The position numbers and the translations under genes are program-made. A stretch of 64,000 nt of DNA from Peronospora farinosa. Its lineage: Eukaryota > Oomycota > Peronosporomycetes > Peronosporales > Peronosporaceae. Below, piece after piece: positions 54,430 through 64,000 of the stretch; positions within the stretch are counted from its first letter, which is position 1, and each line of letters opens with the position of its first letter. Under the pieces are notes generated by a model, which ran no database searches, was not told the DNA's origin, and saw nothing but the letters and a program-made list of their open reading frames with translations. Where the stretch lies: positions 1 to 64,000 of the forward strand of contig CANTFK010000663.1 in the NCBI GenBank assembly GCA_947646735.1, in the 5' to 3' direction.

Positions 54430-56429
54430 TGCAACTAAAGCAATTTAGTTTCGCTTTCAGGTACGACGGAAGGCTAAACTTTCGTCCATCAAAATGATCC
54501 AACAGTAGGCGACAATGTTCGTCCTGACTGTAGCCCTCCTTGATATCGGAGGCCATTGAGCTCGTCACATGGTAGGCCTTCATGGCTGCCAATGTTGACG
54601 ACTCAACTTGTGCTTTCGCACGAGACACACTTTCCTGGTGTCTTGCCTCGAAGTCTGGTCTGTGCGATAATGCGTCAGCCAAGACATTCGACTTACCCGG
54701 CTTATATTCAACTTTGAAATTAAATTCAGAGAAGAATGTCAGCCATCTCGCCATTCTAGGCGATACATGCAGTGAATTTATGGAGGTCCGCAGTGATATA
54801 TGATCCGTATAAACCACAAATGGTCCGGTGCCCAAGAGGTGCACCCGAAACTTTACAAGGGCATACTTAATTGAAAGTAGCTCCTTCTCATGCACAAGGT
54901 AATTAAGCTCTGCAGCTTTTAAAAGCCGAGACTGATACGATATGACACGTTCAATGCCGTTGTCATCCTTCTGCATGAGCGCGCTGCCGATTGCAAAATT
55001 GCTTGCATCGCCGACGACGCTAAAAGGCTTATCCGCGTCTGTCAATGCCAAACCGGTGCCTCTACAAGAGATTGCTTCACTGAAGTGAACGCATCTTCTT
55101 GCTTCTTTGACCAAGTCCATTCTGTATCCTTTTTCAAAAGATCAGACAATGGCTTAGTCTGCTCCGCATAATTCTTGCTGTACTTATGCAAGTAATTAGC
55201 GAGCCCAAGGAATTGGCGCAGATCCTTCACATGACGTGGAACTGGCCATTCCTTTACAGCCTTTACCTTTTCTGGGTCTGCTCGTACACCATGTATACCT
55301 ACGATGCAGCCCAGTACAGGTATCTCGGGGACCTCTATTACGCACTTTTGCAAGTTAACGTATAATTGGGCGTCACCCAGAGTCGGCAACACAGCGTCTA
55401 AATGACGCTTGTGCGACTCTATCGCGCTCAGACCGTCCTCCGCCCTACTATGCACGAATACATCGTCAAAGTAATGGGGCGCGTAGGCAAGGTGCTGACG
55501 CATCACGTGAGCCACCACTCGGTTAAATATTGCTGGAGCATTTTTCAACCCTTGTGGTATCGCAAGCCACTCCTACAGCATATCGCTTGGGGTGCTTACT
55601 GTCGTTTTGGCTACATCAGTATCTTCACGAGAACTTGATAGTAGCCAACCTTCAGATCCAACGCGGAAAAGATTGTTGACTTTCCCATGGAATTCAACAA
55701 AACATCTATCCGCGAGATCGGCGTTTGAGCCGAAATGGTGGCCGTGTTCAGCTTATTATAAGCATGAAGCACGCGCCATCCACCTGTTTCTTTACGAAAA
55801 CAAAAGGTCGCGCTGCAGTGAGGCGACTTGCTTTCACGTACATGTCCCGCCTTAGCTCGCTTGTCGAAGAACTCATCGATGTAATCGACTTGTTCCTTCG
55901 GCAACGGCCATTGCCTGATCACACAATACTTGGTGCCAGGCTCCAGGTCAATCTCGTTCCTGATTCCCCTATCGGCCGGTAGGCGGCTCGGCACTTCTGC
56001 TGGAAACACATCACGGTGTTTTCACAGAACATCATAGAACGGGCTGTACTTCAAGGCATCCCAGACTTGAGCAGCGAACCGTTTCTTTTTGTCGGTCCCC
56101 AAGACGCTCTCATCCATTGTGGATGAAGAGCAACAGTCCACCACGTTCTCTTCTGGAACTGGTGCGACTATCTCGTAGATCTTTCCTTCCTTTAGTTTGG
56201 ACAGATACAGATACCACGTCATCTCCGAGAGATTTACTATCTCCTCGGCAGATGCCAAGACAAGTTGGAGCACCTCAACTGAGGATGCCTCCAGCATTTT
56301 GTCTTCGACGGCCTCGAACAACTCGTTCGTAGGTCCGTCCTCTTGGACCGAGACTGATCCAAGGGTCACTCGTTTCGACGTGCCCTTGATCGTCTTAATA
56401 CGTCTGGTGCTCGTTCTTCGAGTCACCAC
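54392..56429 (-). pseudogene. Gypsy element 3 reverse transcriptase and RNase H
   Basis: 56022-56429 is a linker (LGSVSVQEDGPTNELFEAVE). 55611-56009 is the N-terminal RT (WPLPKEQVDYIDEFFDKRAK; WRVLHAYNKLNTATI; ALDLKVGYYQV). After a frameshift 55042-55548 gives the catalytic HYFDDVFVHSRAEDG and the thumb (LRQFLGLANYLHKYSKNYAE). 54392-55120 is RNase H with GDASNFAIGSALMQ, KELLSIKYALVKF and YTDHISLRT. There are three to four frame breaks, fewer than in the family B copy at 4955-7604. FDD replaces the usual LDD in both copies, so it is a family trait. Confidence 0.88.
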
Positions 56430-56758
56430 GACCTTTGACCTGGAAGAAGGTGTCGTTGCTATCTCAGCTAACGCACTCCTTCCAACCGTACCAGGAAGTC
56501 AAGTGCCACAAGAACCGCGCTCATGGCTCTGTGCCGGTTCTTGTGGCGCTTGACTTCCTGTCAGCCCACCATCAACTGCCACAGGCTCTCGGCTCTGTGC
56601 AGGACTATTGGACGCATGACTACCTGTCATCGTCCCATTCACTACACCAGTCATTTCGATCTGGGTAGGAATATGTGTCACCTAACTTTCTGTCAGGGCA
56701 CTTTTAACTACACCACTCCTTTCGAGCTGGGTAGTTCCTGGTGTCGATTGACATACCG

Positions 56759-57484
56759 TCATCGCACCCTCGACTGTGTTGGACATAACATCAGCCACAT
56801 AAGCCTCTCGCAAGAGCACATCCTTTCCGGTGTCCAGTCTATCCATGGTTGGTGTTTAGCCAGCCAAGGCATGCCTAAGATGAGTTCATACGGACTCTCC
56901 ATACCTAGCACTGTGAACTTCTCTTTACAAGAGAAGTCACTGAAACTGAAGACAAGTTCAACTTGAACTCCCTCCGATTTACCGAGCGCGCCGTTCGCTA
57001 AACGAACGATCGCCTCTTCTCGCTTGCCATCCTGGCAAAGCGACTCATAACTCGCCGGACTCTTTTTCAGAGCCGCGAGTTTCACAACGTTTTGTGATGC
57101 ACCCGAATCAACTAGAAGGATCATCACTTGGTCATAGCCTCGTACTCGAGCGCTATAGACCAAAAGGGTTGAGGTCCTACCTTTAGGAACCTCAGGGACT
57201 ATGATACCCATTTGTTCGATCACTCTGAACTTAGGGGTAGCTTCAGAGTCCGTGACAGTAGGACATCCCGCCCCTACTGCGCTCCCGCATTTTTTTTCCG
57301 ACCCATCTTGGGCAGGTGCTGAACCCGTGCGTCGTGCACGCTGGTTTTTCGCACCTCCCTTCGGGTTGGGAGACCTTTTGCTTGCTGCCTTAGCACCAGC
57401 AGCAACTTTGACATAGCGGCAAGTCATCATACTGCCTCGCTTGCCGCACTTGTAGTAGATCACATCTGCATCGACTAACTCCAT
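56759..57484 (-). pseudogene. Gypsy element 3 protease and gag C-terminus
   Basis: Starts in the gag C-terminus with a damaged zinc knuckle (YKCGKRGSMMTC, the His changed), then a basic linker, then the retropepsin with LLVDSGASQNVVKLAAL and LILGMPWLAKHQPWIDW. A frameshift near 57480 separates it from the capsid ORF. Downstream to about 56440 a variable linker carries QSREPVAVDGGLTGSQ-type short repeats also present in the 4955-7604 copy. Confidence 0.85.
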
Positions 57485-58357
57485 GGAGTGGCATTAGACT
57501 TCTCGGACGATGGCCTGTAATAGGCTGTCGCCGAGGCGCTGTTGTAGGATTGCTCCTCAACTAAGGCAATGTCAATTGCCTCTTCCATCGTCGCTGGCAC
57601 CTTTCTGAAAAGGGCCTGACACGATGGGCCGTGCCGTAGTCCATTCATGAACGTGGTCACCTTGATACGTTCTGGTATCGGTTCCCCATTGATGGACGCC
57701 GACAGCGAACGCATCTCCTGCACAAATTCTTGCAAAGAGCGTTTCGCCTGTCGTGCTTCAGAGAAGTGCGCCATGAGCAACACTTCGTTGTTAGGCGGCT
57801 GATACATGGCGCGAATCTTTGTCTTAAAGATCGCCCATGATGGAAACGCATCAGCATTTGCCATCAGCGCAGAGTATACCCACTCTGACGCTTTGCCACG
57901 CAAGTTGTACATGGCATACGACACCATTCTGGTGTCGTCTTCGATGAGCTGCGCCACTCCACATTGCTAAACTGCTAATAGCCAGTGAACAATCGTGTGA
58001 GGGGTAGTTCCATCGAACTTCGGAGGATCCATCCGAATAGGCCTTGGCTGATTAGGCCGGGCAGAGAGCGTCTCAAAAGCTCTGTCGAGCGCCTCGTTCC
58101 GAGCTTGATCCACGCAAAACCTCATCCTGAGTCTTAGTGGACTCAGCCGTAGCTTGGCTGTTTACCTCGGACGCGTTTCTACGCTGTCCGAGCACAAACG
58201 CCTCAAATGGCTCTAACTGAGCAACATGTTGCTCAGGAGGACAATGCAAGAGGTTGACCAGGGCTTGTTTGCCGAATCCCTGCGCCATATGCTCTATGAT
58301 GTTGGGAGAGGTGAGAGAAGTCACTCCAGTCCATGTTAAGGACCATCTTAACCACAC
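57475..58357 (-). pseudogene. Gypsy element 3 gag
   Basis: N-terminal part at 58073-58357 (NIIEHMAQGFGKQALVNLLH), a frame break and stop near 57965-58070 (RPIRMDPPKFDGTTPHTIVH), then the capsid at 57475-57957 with MVSYAMYNLRGKASEWVYSA, the typical Retrotrans_gag core, and TTFMNGLRHGPSCQALFRKV. Capsid assembly of the element would depend on this protein. Confidence 0.85.
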
Positions 58358-58387
58358 GCACGCTCAGAGAGACGGGTCGTGGGAAGG

Positions 58388-58405
58388 ACTACTCGTGCTA
58401 CCAAG
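58388..58405 (-). promoter_or_regulatory. Putative primer-binding site of element 3
   Basis: Minus strand TTGGTAGCACGAGTAGT directly inside the 5' LTR, matching elements 1 and 2 although the LTR sequences of the families differ. Confidence 0.55.
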
Positions 58406-59005
58406 TGTAGACGGGCACTTCTACGAAGTTGCCTCGTGCTACCTAGCACACACCTTCAGCACAAGCGAAGAAGCGGTTAGACTGTCTTACCTTCGCGTGC
58501 GAGGGTGGTTGTGTGGTTGGTCGACTGCTTAAGCAGTCTTACCACCAGTTGCCTCTCGTTTAAGCGAGAGAGCAACGAACTTCTAAAACAAGAAGGCATC
58601 GACGTCACGCAGAAGCTTTTCCAGCTTCTCGTGCGGTGCTTCGGTGTTAGCAAATTCAAGACTGAGCTATATTTTAATGAATTAGAATTAAATATAAACT
58701 CTACTACTGATTGGCTATATATGTATATAGATCGGATACGCGACTCTTTAGAAGCGTATCCTGACGCATGAACTCGAATCTAAATTTAAGTTTGCGAATG
58801 ACGTCCTTCTGAGACGTCGTGATGCCTAGCTTCAACTAGCGTCATCCCTTCCCATGTGAATCATCAATGGATATCACATTCACGATGGTGGATCACGTTT
58901 GTGTATCGCACCCAAGTGACAGGTCAAAAGTAATCATGAATACTTTTAAAACCTTACATTAAGTATATTATATAATGTTTGTGTGTAACTAGATGCCCTG
59001 TTACA
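58406..59005 (-). repeat. 5' LTR of element 3 (family B)
   Basis: 600 bp, plus-strand ends TGTAGACGGGCACTTCTACG and TAGATGCCCTGTTACA. Closely matches the solo LTR at 49986-50587. Confidence 0.92.
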
Positions 59006-60004
59006 ACACCACCACACCGCTGTTCTGATTGTTTCGGAAGATTCTTGAGGCGTTTTCTACATTTAAAACTTGACTAGAGTATTGCGATATACAAGCGTAG
59101 CTTGAGGTCTCGTGTGTTGACATTAGCATTGCAGTGCATATCGGGATCTTTGTTTCTTATAGCGCCAACCTACGAGCGTTACTGAATAATTGCTTTCACA
59201 CATAATTGACGACGTTGTGACGAACTAAGACGTTTGCCACTAAAGTTACCTAATACATATTAAACAAAAAGCGCAATCAATCTGTTGCAATAAAATTGCA
59301 TGTGCTGTCGATAACCATCAGGCTTTTCAGACTTATCTTTATGACTGTGAGGTATTTTATAGCACCCATGGCTGAATTCTAAACCTTCGACTTATTATAA
59401 AAAGAGGCAAAAAGAGCACGAAAATGAAGCTAATTGTGAAAGGTGAGCAACAACAGATGAACCATTTCAGCTAGTTGTATCACCGTCTGTCTCGCTCACG
59501 GGATCAAGCTCGTAAATGCAGAAGCATGGATGTTGCCGTCGATATTGGTGGTTCGTTGTGCATAATGTTCTGCTGTCAACTAACTTCTACTCAGGAATCA
59601 CCGCGAACAAGCCGCACCGTCTACTTGTTGAGCGGTTGAACCCTGATGGTAGCAATAATTAGCTTCAATCTGTCGAGTTCTCCAGATATAAAATTTGCTC
59701 CGTGTTGGTCTCTAGTTTCTTCTGCATCGCATTCGCAGCTACGCAGCAGAGTAGGGGCGGGATGACTCCTGGAGTCGAGTTGGAGGTGATGCATTGTCCG
59801 GCGAAGAAAGCAAATGCTCGCAATATTGCGAGTGTGTACAACTGTTAGCACAGACGTAACTGCCATGGGATGTAAGTCGGGATATCAGTCGCCGCCAATG
59901 CAAAGTGGAGCCATTAGGATCTGGAGACTGGACGTCTATTTTTTATTGTGTTTCAGATCGCGTTGCTGCCGGTGTAAATTCTATCGTTGATACATTAACG
60001 CTTC
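59006..60004. other. Intergenic, one weak two-exon candidate
   Basis: No firm gene. An ATG at 59424 (MKLIVKG) meets a GTGAGC donor at 59443; splicing to an AG at 59593-59594 would extend the frame to a TAG at 59662 (28 codons, GITANKPHRLLVERLNPDG). This is too short to support without transcripts. The minus-strand 81-codon ORF at 59621-59866 shows no motif. Confidence 0.25.
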
Positions 60005-60949
60005 CTAGCGTTGACGCCTTCTTTTCACCCAGTTTTGGTGTTTTCGCCGACACTGTGTCGATTGCGAAGTCTCTAAAAACTCATGTGTAATAGTTGGCTC
60101 TGGAGCTGAATCTGCTTGAGTTGGATCTGTTGCTGACAAATTTGTTGTGCCCGACGTTGATTCACTTCCAAAGTCCGACGCTGAAGCCTCTGATGATGCA
60201 TGTAAAGTTGGCGCTGGACTTGGTATTGTACCCACCGCTACACCAACTGTAGTGTCCACTCTTGATGACTCATCTGTGATACCTGGAGTCAGTGCTGGTG
60301 CTGATGCATCTTCAGACTGTGTTGCATTGCCCAATAAAGGCAAATCTTTAGCGAATGACGTCGATGTTGGCGTTGGCTTATAGACCAATGAGTCTACTGT
60401 GTCCAAAGTTGAAGCAGGAGTGGGCGCTGGCGTCGGTGCCGCGGTGGATTTGTCGGCTCCACACGCAAATAACTTTGTCACTTTTGTTACTTCCACACTC
60501 CAGCTTTCATCGTAGTCTTCGATTCCATCGAGTATGTCGGCGTTAATGCTTGAAGTCAATTCATCTTCGTCATAGTCCCAAGTCTCGCACTGAGTTGTCG
60601 GGGCTGCCGTTGTAGGAGTATTTCCACGGCATCCAAACGACGGAAATACGCAGCCCCACGTCGTGTCTGTCACAAATACGCACTTTGCGTCTTCAGGTGC
60701 CACGCAAGTGCCGTCATTATACGACACTAAATTTTCGATGCAGTGGGTGCTCGCTTTGTCTCCTTTTAACGGACAGGCCGTGCCTGGGGGAATGGGGTCA
60801 GCCGAAGCGCAGATCCAGCCTCGATTTTCGGGCAAGTCATACGTGGCATCACCGCAAACACTGACTTCCCAAGTAAATGTAGGCGTTGCGAGCACGCTTA
60901 TCGTAGCGAGCGAGACCACGAGTCTCCTCATTTTCATATTTTTCGACAA
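60005..60949 (-). CDS. Secreted mucin-like protein with cysteine-rich N-terminal domain, about 310 aa
   Basis: Probable wall- or surface-associated glycoprotein. The likely start is the ATG at 60937 (MKMRRLVVSLATISVLATPT), a better signal peptide than the first ATG at 60949. The cysteine-rich domain at residues about 25-110 has VCGDATYDLPENRGWIC, GTACPLKGDKASTHC, DGTCVAPEDAKC and TWGCVFPSFGC, a pattern seen in oomycete proteins annotated as mucin-like. Then come a Thr/Pro stretch (TPTTAAPTTQ), an acidic segment with a cysteine pair, and a long Ser/Thr/Pro/Ala-rich tail (PAPTPASTLD) suited to O-glycosylation. The end is basic (WVKRRRQR) without a GPI-type hydrophobic tail. No intron needed. 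Confidence 0.82.
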   Translation of the reverse strand: MSKNMKMRRLVVSLATISVLATPTFTWEVSVCGDATYDLPENRGWICASADPIPPGTACPLKGDKASTHCIENLVSYNDGTCVAPEDAKCVFVTDTTWGCVFPSFGCRGNTPTTAAPTTQCETWDYDEDELTSSINADILDGIEDYDESWSVEVTKVTKLFACGADKSTAAPTPAPTPASTLDTVDSLVYKPTPTSTSFAKDLPLLGNATQSEDASAPALTPGITDESSRVDTTVGVAVGTIPSPAPTLHASSEASASDFGSESTSGTTNLSATDPTQADSAPEPTITHEFLETSQSTQCRRKHQNWVKRRRQR

Positions 60950-61329
60950 TTTTCGATGCGGCTCGAAAGTTCAGTAAATGCAATTCCGTCAGCCTTTTTA
61001 CTAACGATTTCCGTTTTTAAGCAAATCGTGCACTGTCAATGGGCCCATTTACCGCAGCACTACGTTCACATCTGCGTGCTGCGCCGGGACGCGCGGCAAG
61101 GGTAAATGACATAACTTTCGCCCTTTTTGAAAAAAAACAATCGTTGAATATAAGACCGGCATAGTGCAGCATATGGCAAAACGTGTCTATTTAAGACACC
61201 ATTTCGTTATATAAAGAAACGCTAAGCGTAGAAGTAGCAATTTGAAGCATTGCCCTTCAAAAGCTCAAAACTTTCAGCAAATGGTAATTATATGCTGGAG
61301 GCTTGCATTGTCATTCAAAGCGCAACAGA
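60950..61329. other. Intergenic, no gene seen
   Basis: Upstream region of the mucin-like gene. AT-rich, with GC-richer bases near 61060-61100. Nothing else recognised. Confidence 0.3.
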
Positions 61330-61586
61330 GTGTGTACTCAATGGCAGGTCCACAAACTAATTTAAAATCTGACTTTACGTGTGCGTACTTCAGCAATCAG
61401 TCAATCACGACCGGCAAGTTTAATGCGCGCGGAGACATTTTTGCGTATGCATTATCGTATGATTGGTGCATGGGCGCCGAAAAATACAACCAGAGTCAGC
61501 CTAGCGTCATTCGACTGCACAGTGTGGCCGAGGCGGAAATCAAGCAGAAGAAAAAACCAGGTACTGGGTCACGGAATTCGTTTTAG
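61330..61586 (+). pseudogene. RAE1/Gle2 C-terminal fragment
   Basis: The frame reads QTNLKSDFT, then NQSITTGKFNARGDIFAYAL followed by SYDWCMGAEKYNQSQPSVIR and EAEIKQKKK. This is the last WD repeat and tail of the mRNA export and spindle factor RAE1 (GDIFAYA.SYDW.KG.E..N is its signature). Only about 75 C-terminal residues are present. The codons upstream (from 61242) do not resemble the rest of the seven-bladed WD40 protein, so this is a truncated copy or a gene remnant, not a working gene. The true RAE1 gene should be elsewhere. Confidence 0.7.
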
Positions 61587-62039
61587 AAGCGCAAGCTACA
61601 AACCACGGGCTCCAGTAGCACATCCGTTGGGGCGTGGCTTTTGTGCGCATTTGATATGCGGCAATCCCTTGCTGTTTTTTGTCGCCAAGTTCCTCGACTT
61701 AATGTTTTGTTCTCGTCTTCTTGTTTGCGTTCGCTAGCCTCTAGATAAACTATTGATCGAACGCACTATCCCCACCGTTCGCGCTCGCCTCTGTTCGGCG
61801 CGTCAACAATCGACATTTGCTGCATATCGTAAGTGTCTAGCATTTTTGCGACAACAGGAACGGGTGCGAAAGCATATCGTTCAAAGGATAACAATATAAT
61901 TGCTAAAACGCAATCAGTGTTTCTTCTGTATCTCGTTGCCTGACGCTTTCTTCATAAGAAATCATAACAATCATTCGAGTTGTTGGGGTTGCTCTTTATT
62001 GATTTGTCGAGTATATGCATGCGTTAACGGTGTTCAACG
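61587..62039. other. Intergenic, no gene seen
   Basis: Lies between the RAE1 fragment and the convergent 3' end of the sulfatase-family gene; probably holds that gene's 3' UTR. No repeat recognised. Confidence 0.3.
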
Positions 62040-64000
62040 CTACTGATTCGTGCAATTAACGGCAAACAAGCAGTTGTTGTCCCAGCGCTCTATGTAGTAT
62101 TGACCAATGTCTCGCCCGATATCTCGCCATTCTAGCCACTCTTTCTTCTCTTCAGTCGTCAAATGCGGAAACAGATCCACTTGCATATCGTGGTCGGTGT
62201 CCGCATTATGCAGCAGCACCGAGTCAAGATCTTGATCGTATTGCAGCCGCTCGTGCCCGCGCACAATCGCCATCTTGCGAATCGGGTTATTGCTGAAAAC
62301 TACACGCTCGCCAAACGGAGCCTTGCGCTTGAGAGATCGACCCACCCCGTGCTGCAAAAAACCACCATCGGGGAGCCCCGTGATGTCGGCCAACGTGTTA
62401 AGTAGGTCGTAGTGTTCGGTAGCATCGTCGATTATGAGCCCGGCATATTTTCCTAACCGACCTTCGGCAATGATGGTGGCAGGCACCCGCGTCACCGACA
62501 CATCACGCATGTCACTATTCACATACTCGACGCCTCGGCCGTGGTCACCAAATATAACCACGATAGTGTTGTTGAGAATTCCTTCTTGTTCCATACGGTC
62601 CATAAATTTACCCAACTCCATGTCGACAAAATACTGAATCTCCATGTAATTTTTGATCACATTTCTTCTATCATGGCCAGCGTAAAGAGCAGAAAAATCA
62701 GGTTTTTTCATGTCAGCGTACCATTTCGGACGCTGTCTGAACGGTTCGTGGCTAGAAACGGTGTACTGCATGAGAAACAAAGGCTTCTTGGGCTCACCTT
62801 TAGCCATACGCTCATTCTGCTCTTTCGTCTTGTTCACTAGCAAGTTACCCAGAAGTTGGAAGTTGAGGTCGTCGTGGACGCCCCAACCAAGCTGGCGCCA
62901 TACAGGTCCTAGCCATTCATCAGGTCTAATACCCAGATCGCTTTCTGCTAACGCTTTCATTTGTTCAAAAGCATACACGGTTTCGAATCCATGCGCAGCT
63001 AGGAATATATTCCATTGGTCGTGTTCGAGTCCAGCTCCAGTCATAAAGAACGTTTCATACTCTTTAGCCAAGAAGAGTTGTGGCATGCCGGAAAGCTTGG
63101 TGTCGGCCCTCCCACCAGCTATTCCAGTTGTTACTTCATGGTTGTATGGAACCTGACCAAATAGCACGCTTTCCAGACAGCGACTTGAAGGATGACTCGA
63201 CCACATGTTGCTAAAACTTATGCCTCGTTTTGCCCACTTGTCGAAACTTGGCGAGATCGTAATATTGGTGCCTTTGAATAGATTCGACGGGTCAGATTCT
63301 CCAACAAGATAACGCGAATTATGAAACCGCGCTGCCTCGAGAGCAATGAGGATGACGTTGGGTGGGTCGTCGCTGTCTATAGTGACGTTGAAAGCAAGAT
63401 CTCCGCGGAAGCCCAAGGTGCGTCGAAAGAGCGAGTTCCCAAACAGTTCATGCTCCTCAGTTTGAGTGTGAATGAACGTTTTAGTCCACGGTCTCAAGCT
63501 ACTTTGATTATATTTGCGTGTACTTACTGGCAGTAAAGCCTGCATGAGTACTTGATTAAGTGTCATGTTTAGCGCGGAGTACGCAACAAGAGCCGAGCTT
63601 GACCTGCTAACTCCCACTACAAAGAGTGGAAACGCAATCAAGGTTACAAAGAGAATGGCGATCTGCAATCGGCGTTTGTCGGGAGTAGTGAGTTTATTGA
63701 CATAGTTTGTGTCAAAAGTCGTTGGCGTAACCGGTCGGTGTGAGGCATCTCCGATCGATTGAACCTTTTCATAGCTCTGCCCATTGTGTTGGATAGACTT
63801 TGTGGAAAACCGGCTTAATCGTAATGTAATAAAATTCACAACGAGATGCATTGGGTTCCAGTTCGACAGATCTGCCCAACGAGTCTTCGAGCGCACCGTT
63901 GCGATAAATGTGGCAGCGACTGCCATGAAAAACAAATGAAGAAATGCCGCGTGGAACTCCTCTTTTGAAATTGGTGCTTCACGAATAAAAGCCCTCTCAT
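62040..64000 (-). CDS. Membrane sulfatase/LTA-synthase-like protein, 5' end beyond right edge
   Basis: Member of the alkaline phosphatase/sulfatase superfamily, probably a phosphotransferase or hydrolase facing a lumen or the outside. The frame is open to the window edge (ERAFIREAPISKEEFHAAFL precedes the Met at 63935), so the N-terminus is cut. Counting from that Met (631 aa): a membrane segment at about 90-110 (QIAILFVTLIAFPLFVVGVS) and a hydrophobic start suggest several N-terminal spans. The sulfatase fold follows with metal-site Glu200 in VILIALEAAR, the nucleophile region SSHPSSRCLESVLFG (Ser250 or Ser251), His396 in SSHEPF, and Asp464-His465 in VIFGDHGRG. Spacing mirrors bacterial LtaS (Glu, Thr, His, Asp-His). 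The substrate is unknown. Confidence 0.9.
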   Translation of the reverse strand, partial: ERAFIREAPISKEEFHAAFLHLFFMAVAATFIATVRSKTRWADLSNWNPMHLVVNFITLRLSRFSTKSIQHNGQSYEKVQSIGDASHRPVTPTTFDTNYVNKLTTPDKRRLQIAILFVTLIAFPLFVVGVSRSSSALVAYSALNMTLNQVLMQALLPVSTRKYNQSSLRPWTKTFIHTQTEEHELFGNSLFRRTLGFRGDLAFNVTIDSDDPPNVILIALEAARFHNSRYLVGESDPSNLFKGTNITISPSFDKWAKRGISFSNMWSSHPSSRCLESVLFGQVPYNHEVTTGIAGGRADTKLSGMPQLFLAKEYETFFMTGAGLEHDQWNIFLAAHGFETVYAFEQMKALAESDLGIRPDEWLGPVWRQLGWGVHDDLNFQLLGNLLVNKTKEQNERMAKGEPKKPLFLMQYTVSSHEPFRQRPKWYADMKKPDFSALYAGHDRRNVIKNYMEIQYFVDMELGKFMDRMEQEGILNNTIVVIFGDHGRGVEYVNSDMRDVSVTRVPATIIAEGRLGKYAGLIIDDATEHYDLLNTLADITGLPDGGFLQHGVGRSLKRKAPFGERVVFSNNPIRKMAIVRGHERLQYDQDLDSVLLHNADTDHDMQVDLFPHLTTEEKKEWLEWRDIGRDIGQYYIERWDNNCLFAVNCTNQ

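Larger units (their letters stand above)
53800..59005 (-). mobile_element. Gypsy element 3 (family B), 3'-truncated
   Basis: Minus strand: 5' LTR 58406-59005, primer-binding site, gag 57475-58357, protease 56759-57484, RT 55042-56429, RNase H 54392-55120, integrase 53807-54429. It stops within the integrase, so the chromodomain region and 3' LTR are missing. Same family as the plus-strand fragment at 4955-7604 and the solo LTR at 49986-50587. Confidence 0.9.

Noticed and set aside
52898..59005. One gypsy element bounded by the LTRs at 52898 and 58406
   Set aside because: The two LTRs belong to different families, and the integrase is truncated before the left LTR.

Overview
The window looks like nuclear DNA of an oomycete, most likely one of the Peronosporales (Phytophthora or a downy mildew). 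The signs are Ty3/gypsy elements with gag and pol of the type common in that group, a RepHel Helitron, short GT-AG introns (56-99 bp), a secreted mucin-like protein with an N-terminal cysteine-rich domain, and a small RxLR-like secreted ORF. I had no database; family calls rest on motifs read by eye.

Layout. 1-4262 is a decayed gypsy element on the minus strand, cut by the left edge. 4955-7604 is a gypsy pol fragment (family B, plus strand). 7605-12285 holds gag debris, an LTR-like relic and unclassified AT-rich DNA. 12286-39654 is a nest of mobile DNA. It contains a Helitron 5' end joined to gypsy element 1 (to about 21071), then three Helitrons head to tail (21472-22088, 22089-24455, 24456-29796). 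The third encodes a decayed Rep-helicase and is cut by gypsy element 2 (29797-37862). An inverted Helitron relative (37863-39654) closes the block. Elements 1 and 2 are sister copies, both on the minus strand. They carry a plus-strand antisense ORF next to the 3' end that overlaps the pol chromodomain region; it is intact in element 2 (427 aa).

39775-48854 is a compact island of host genes: a mitochondrial presequence protease (PreP), a PX-RING protein, a three-exon twin CX9C protein, one or two small ORFs, and a five-exon coiled-coil protein that may be the kinetochore subunit DSN1. PreP and the PX-RING gene converge. The PX-RING and CX9C genes diverge from a 210-bp shared intergenic region.

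49090-59005 is again repeat-rich: a PP2C phosphatase pseudogene, a gypsy RT relic, a solo LTR with perfect 5-bp target duplication, a small RxLR-like ORF, a LINE endonuclease relic, an isolated family A LTR, and a 3'-truncated family B gypsy element. 59006-64000 returns to host sequence: a secreted mucin-like protein, a RAE1/Gle2 C-terminal fragment, and a large membrane sulfatase-superfamily protein that runs off the right edge.

The most unusual items are the antisense ORF of the gypsy family, the tandem Helitrons with repeated 3'-end-like hairpins, and the spliceosomal-type intron just before the catalytic tyrosines of the Helitron Rep.
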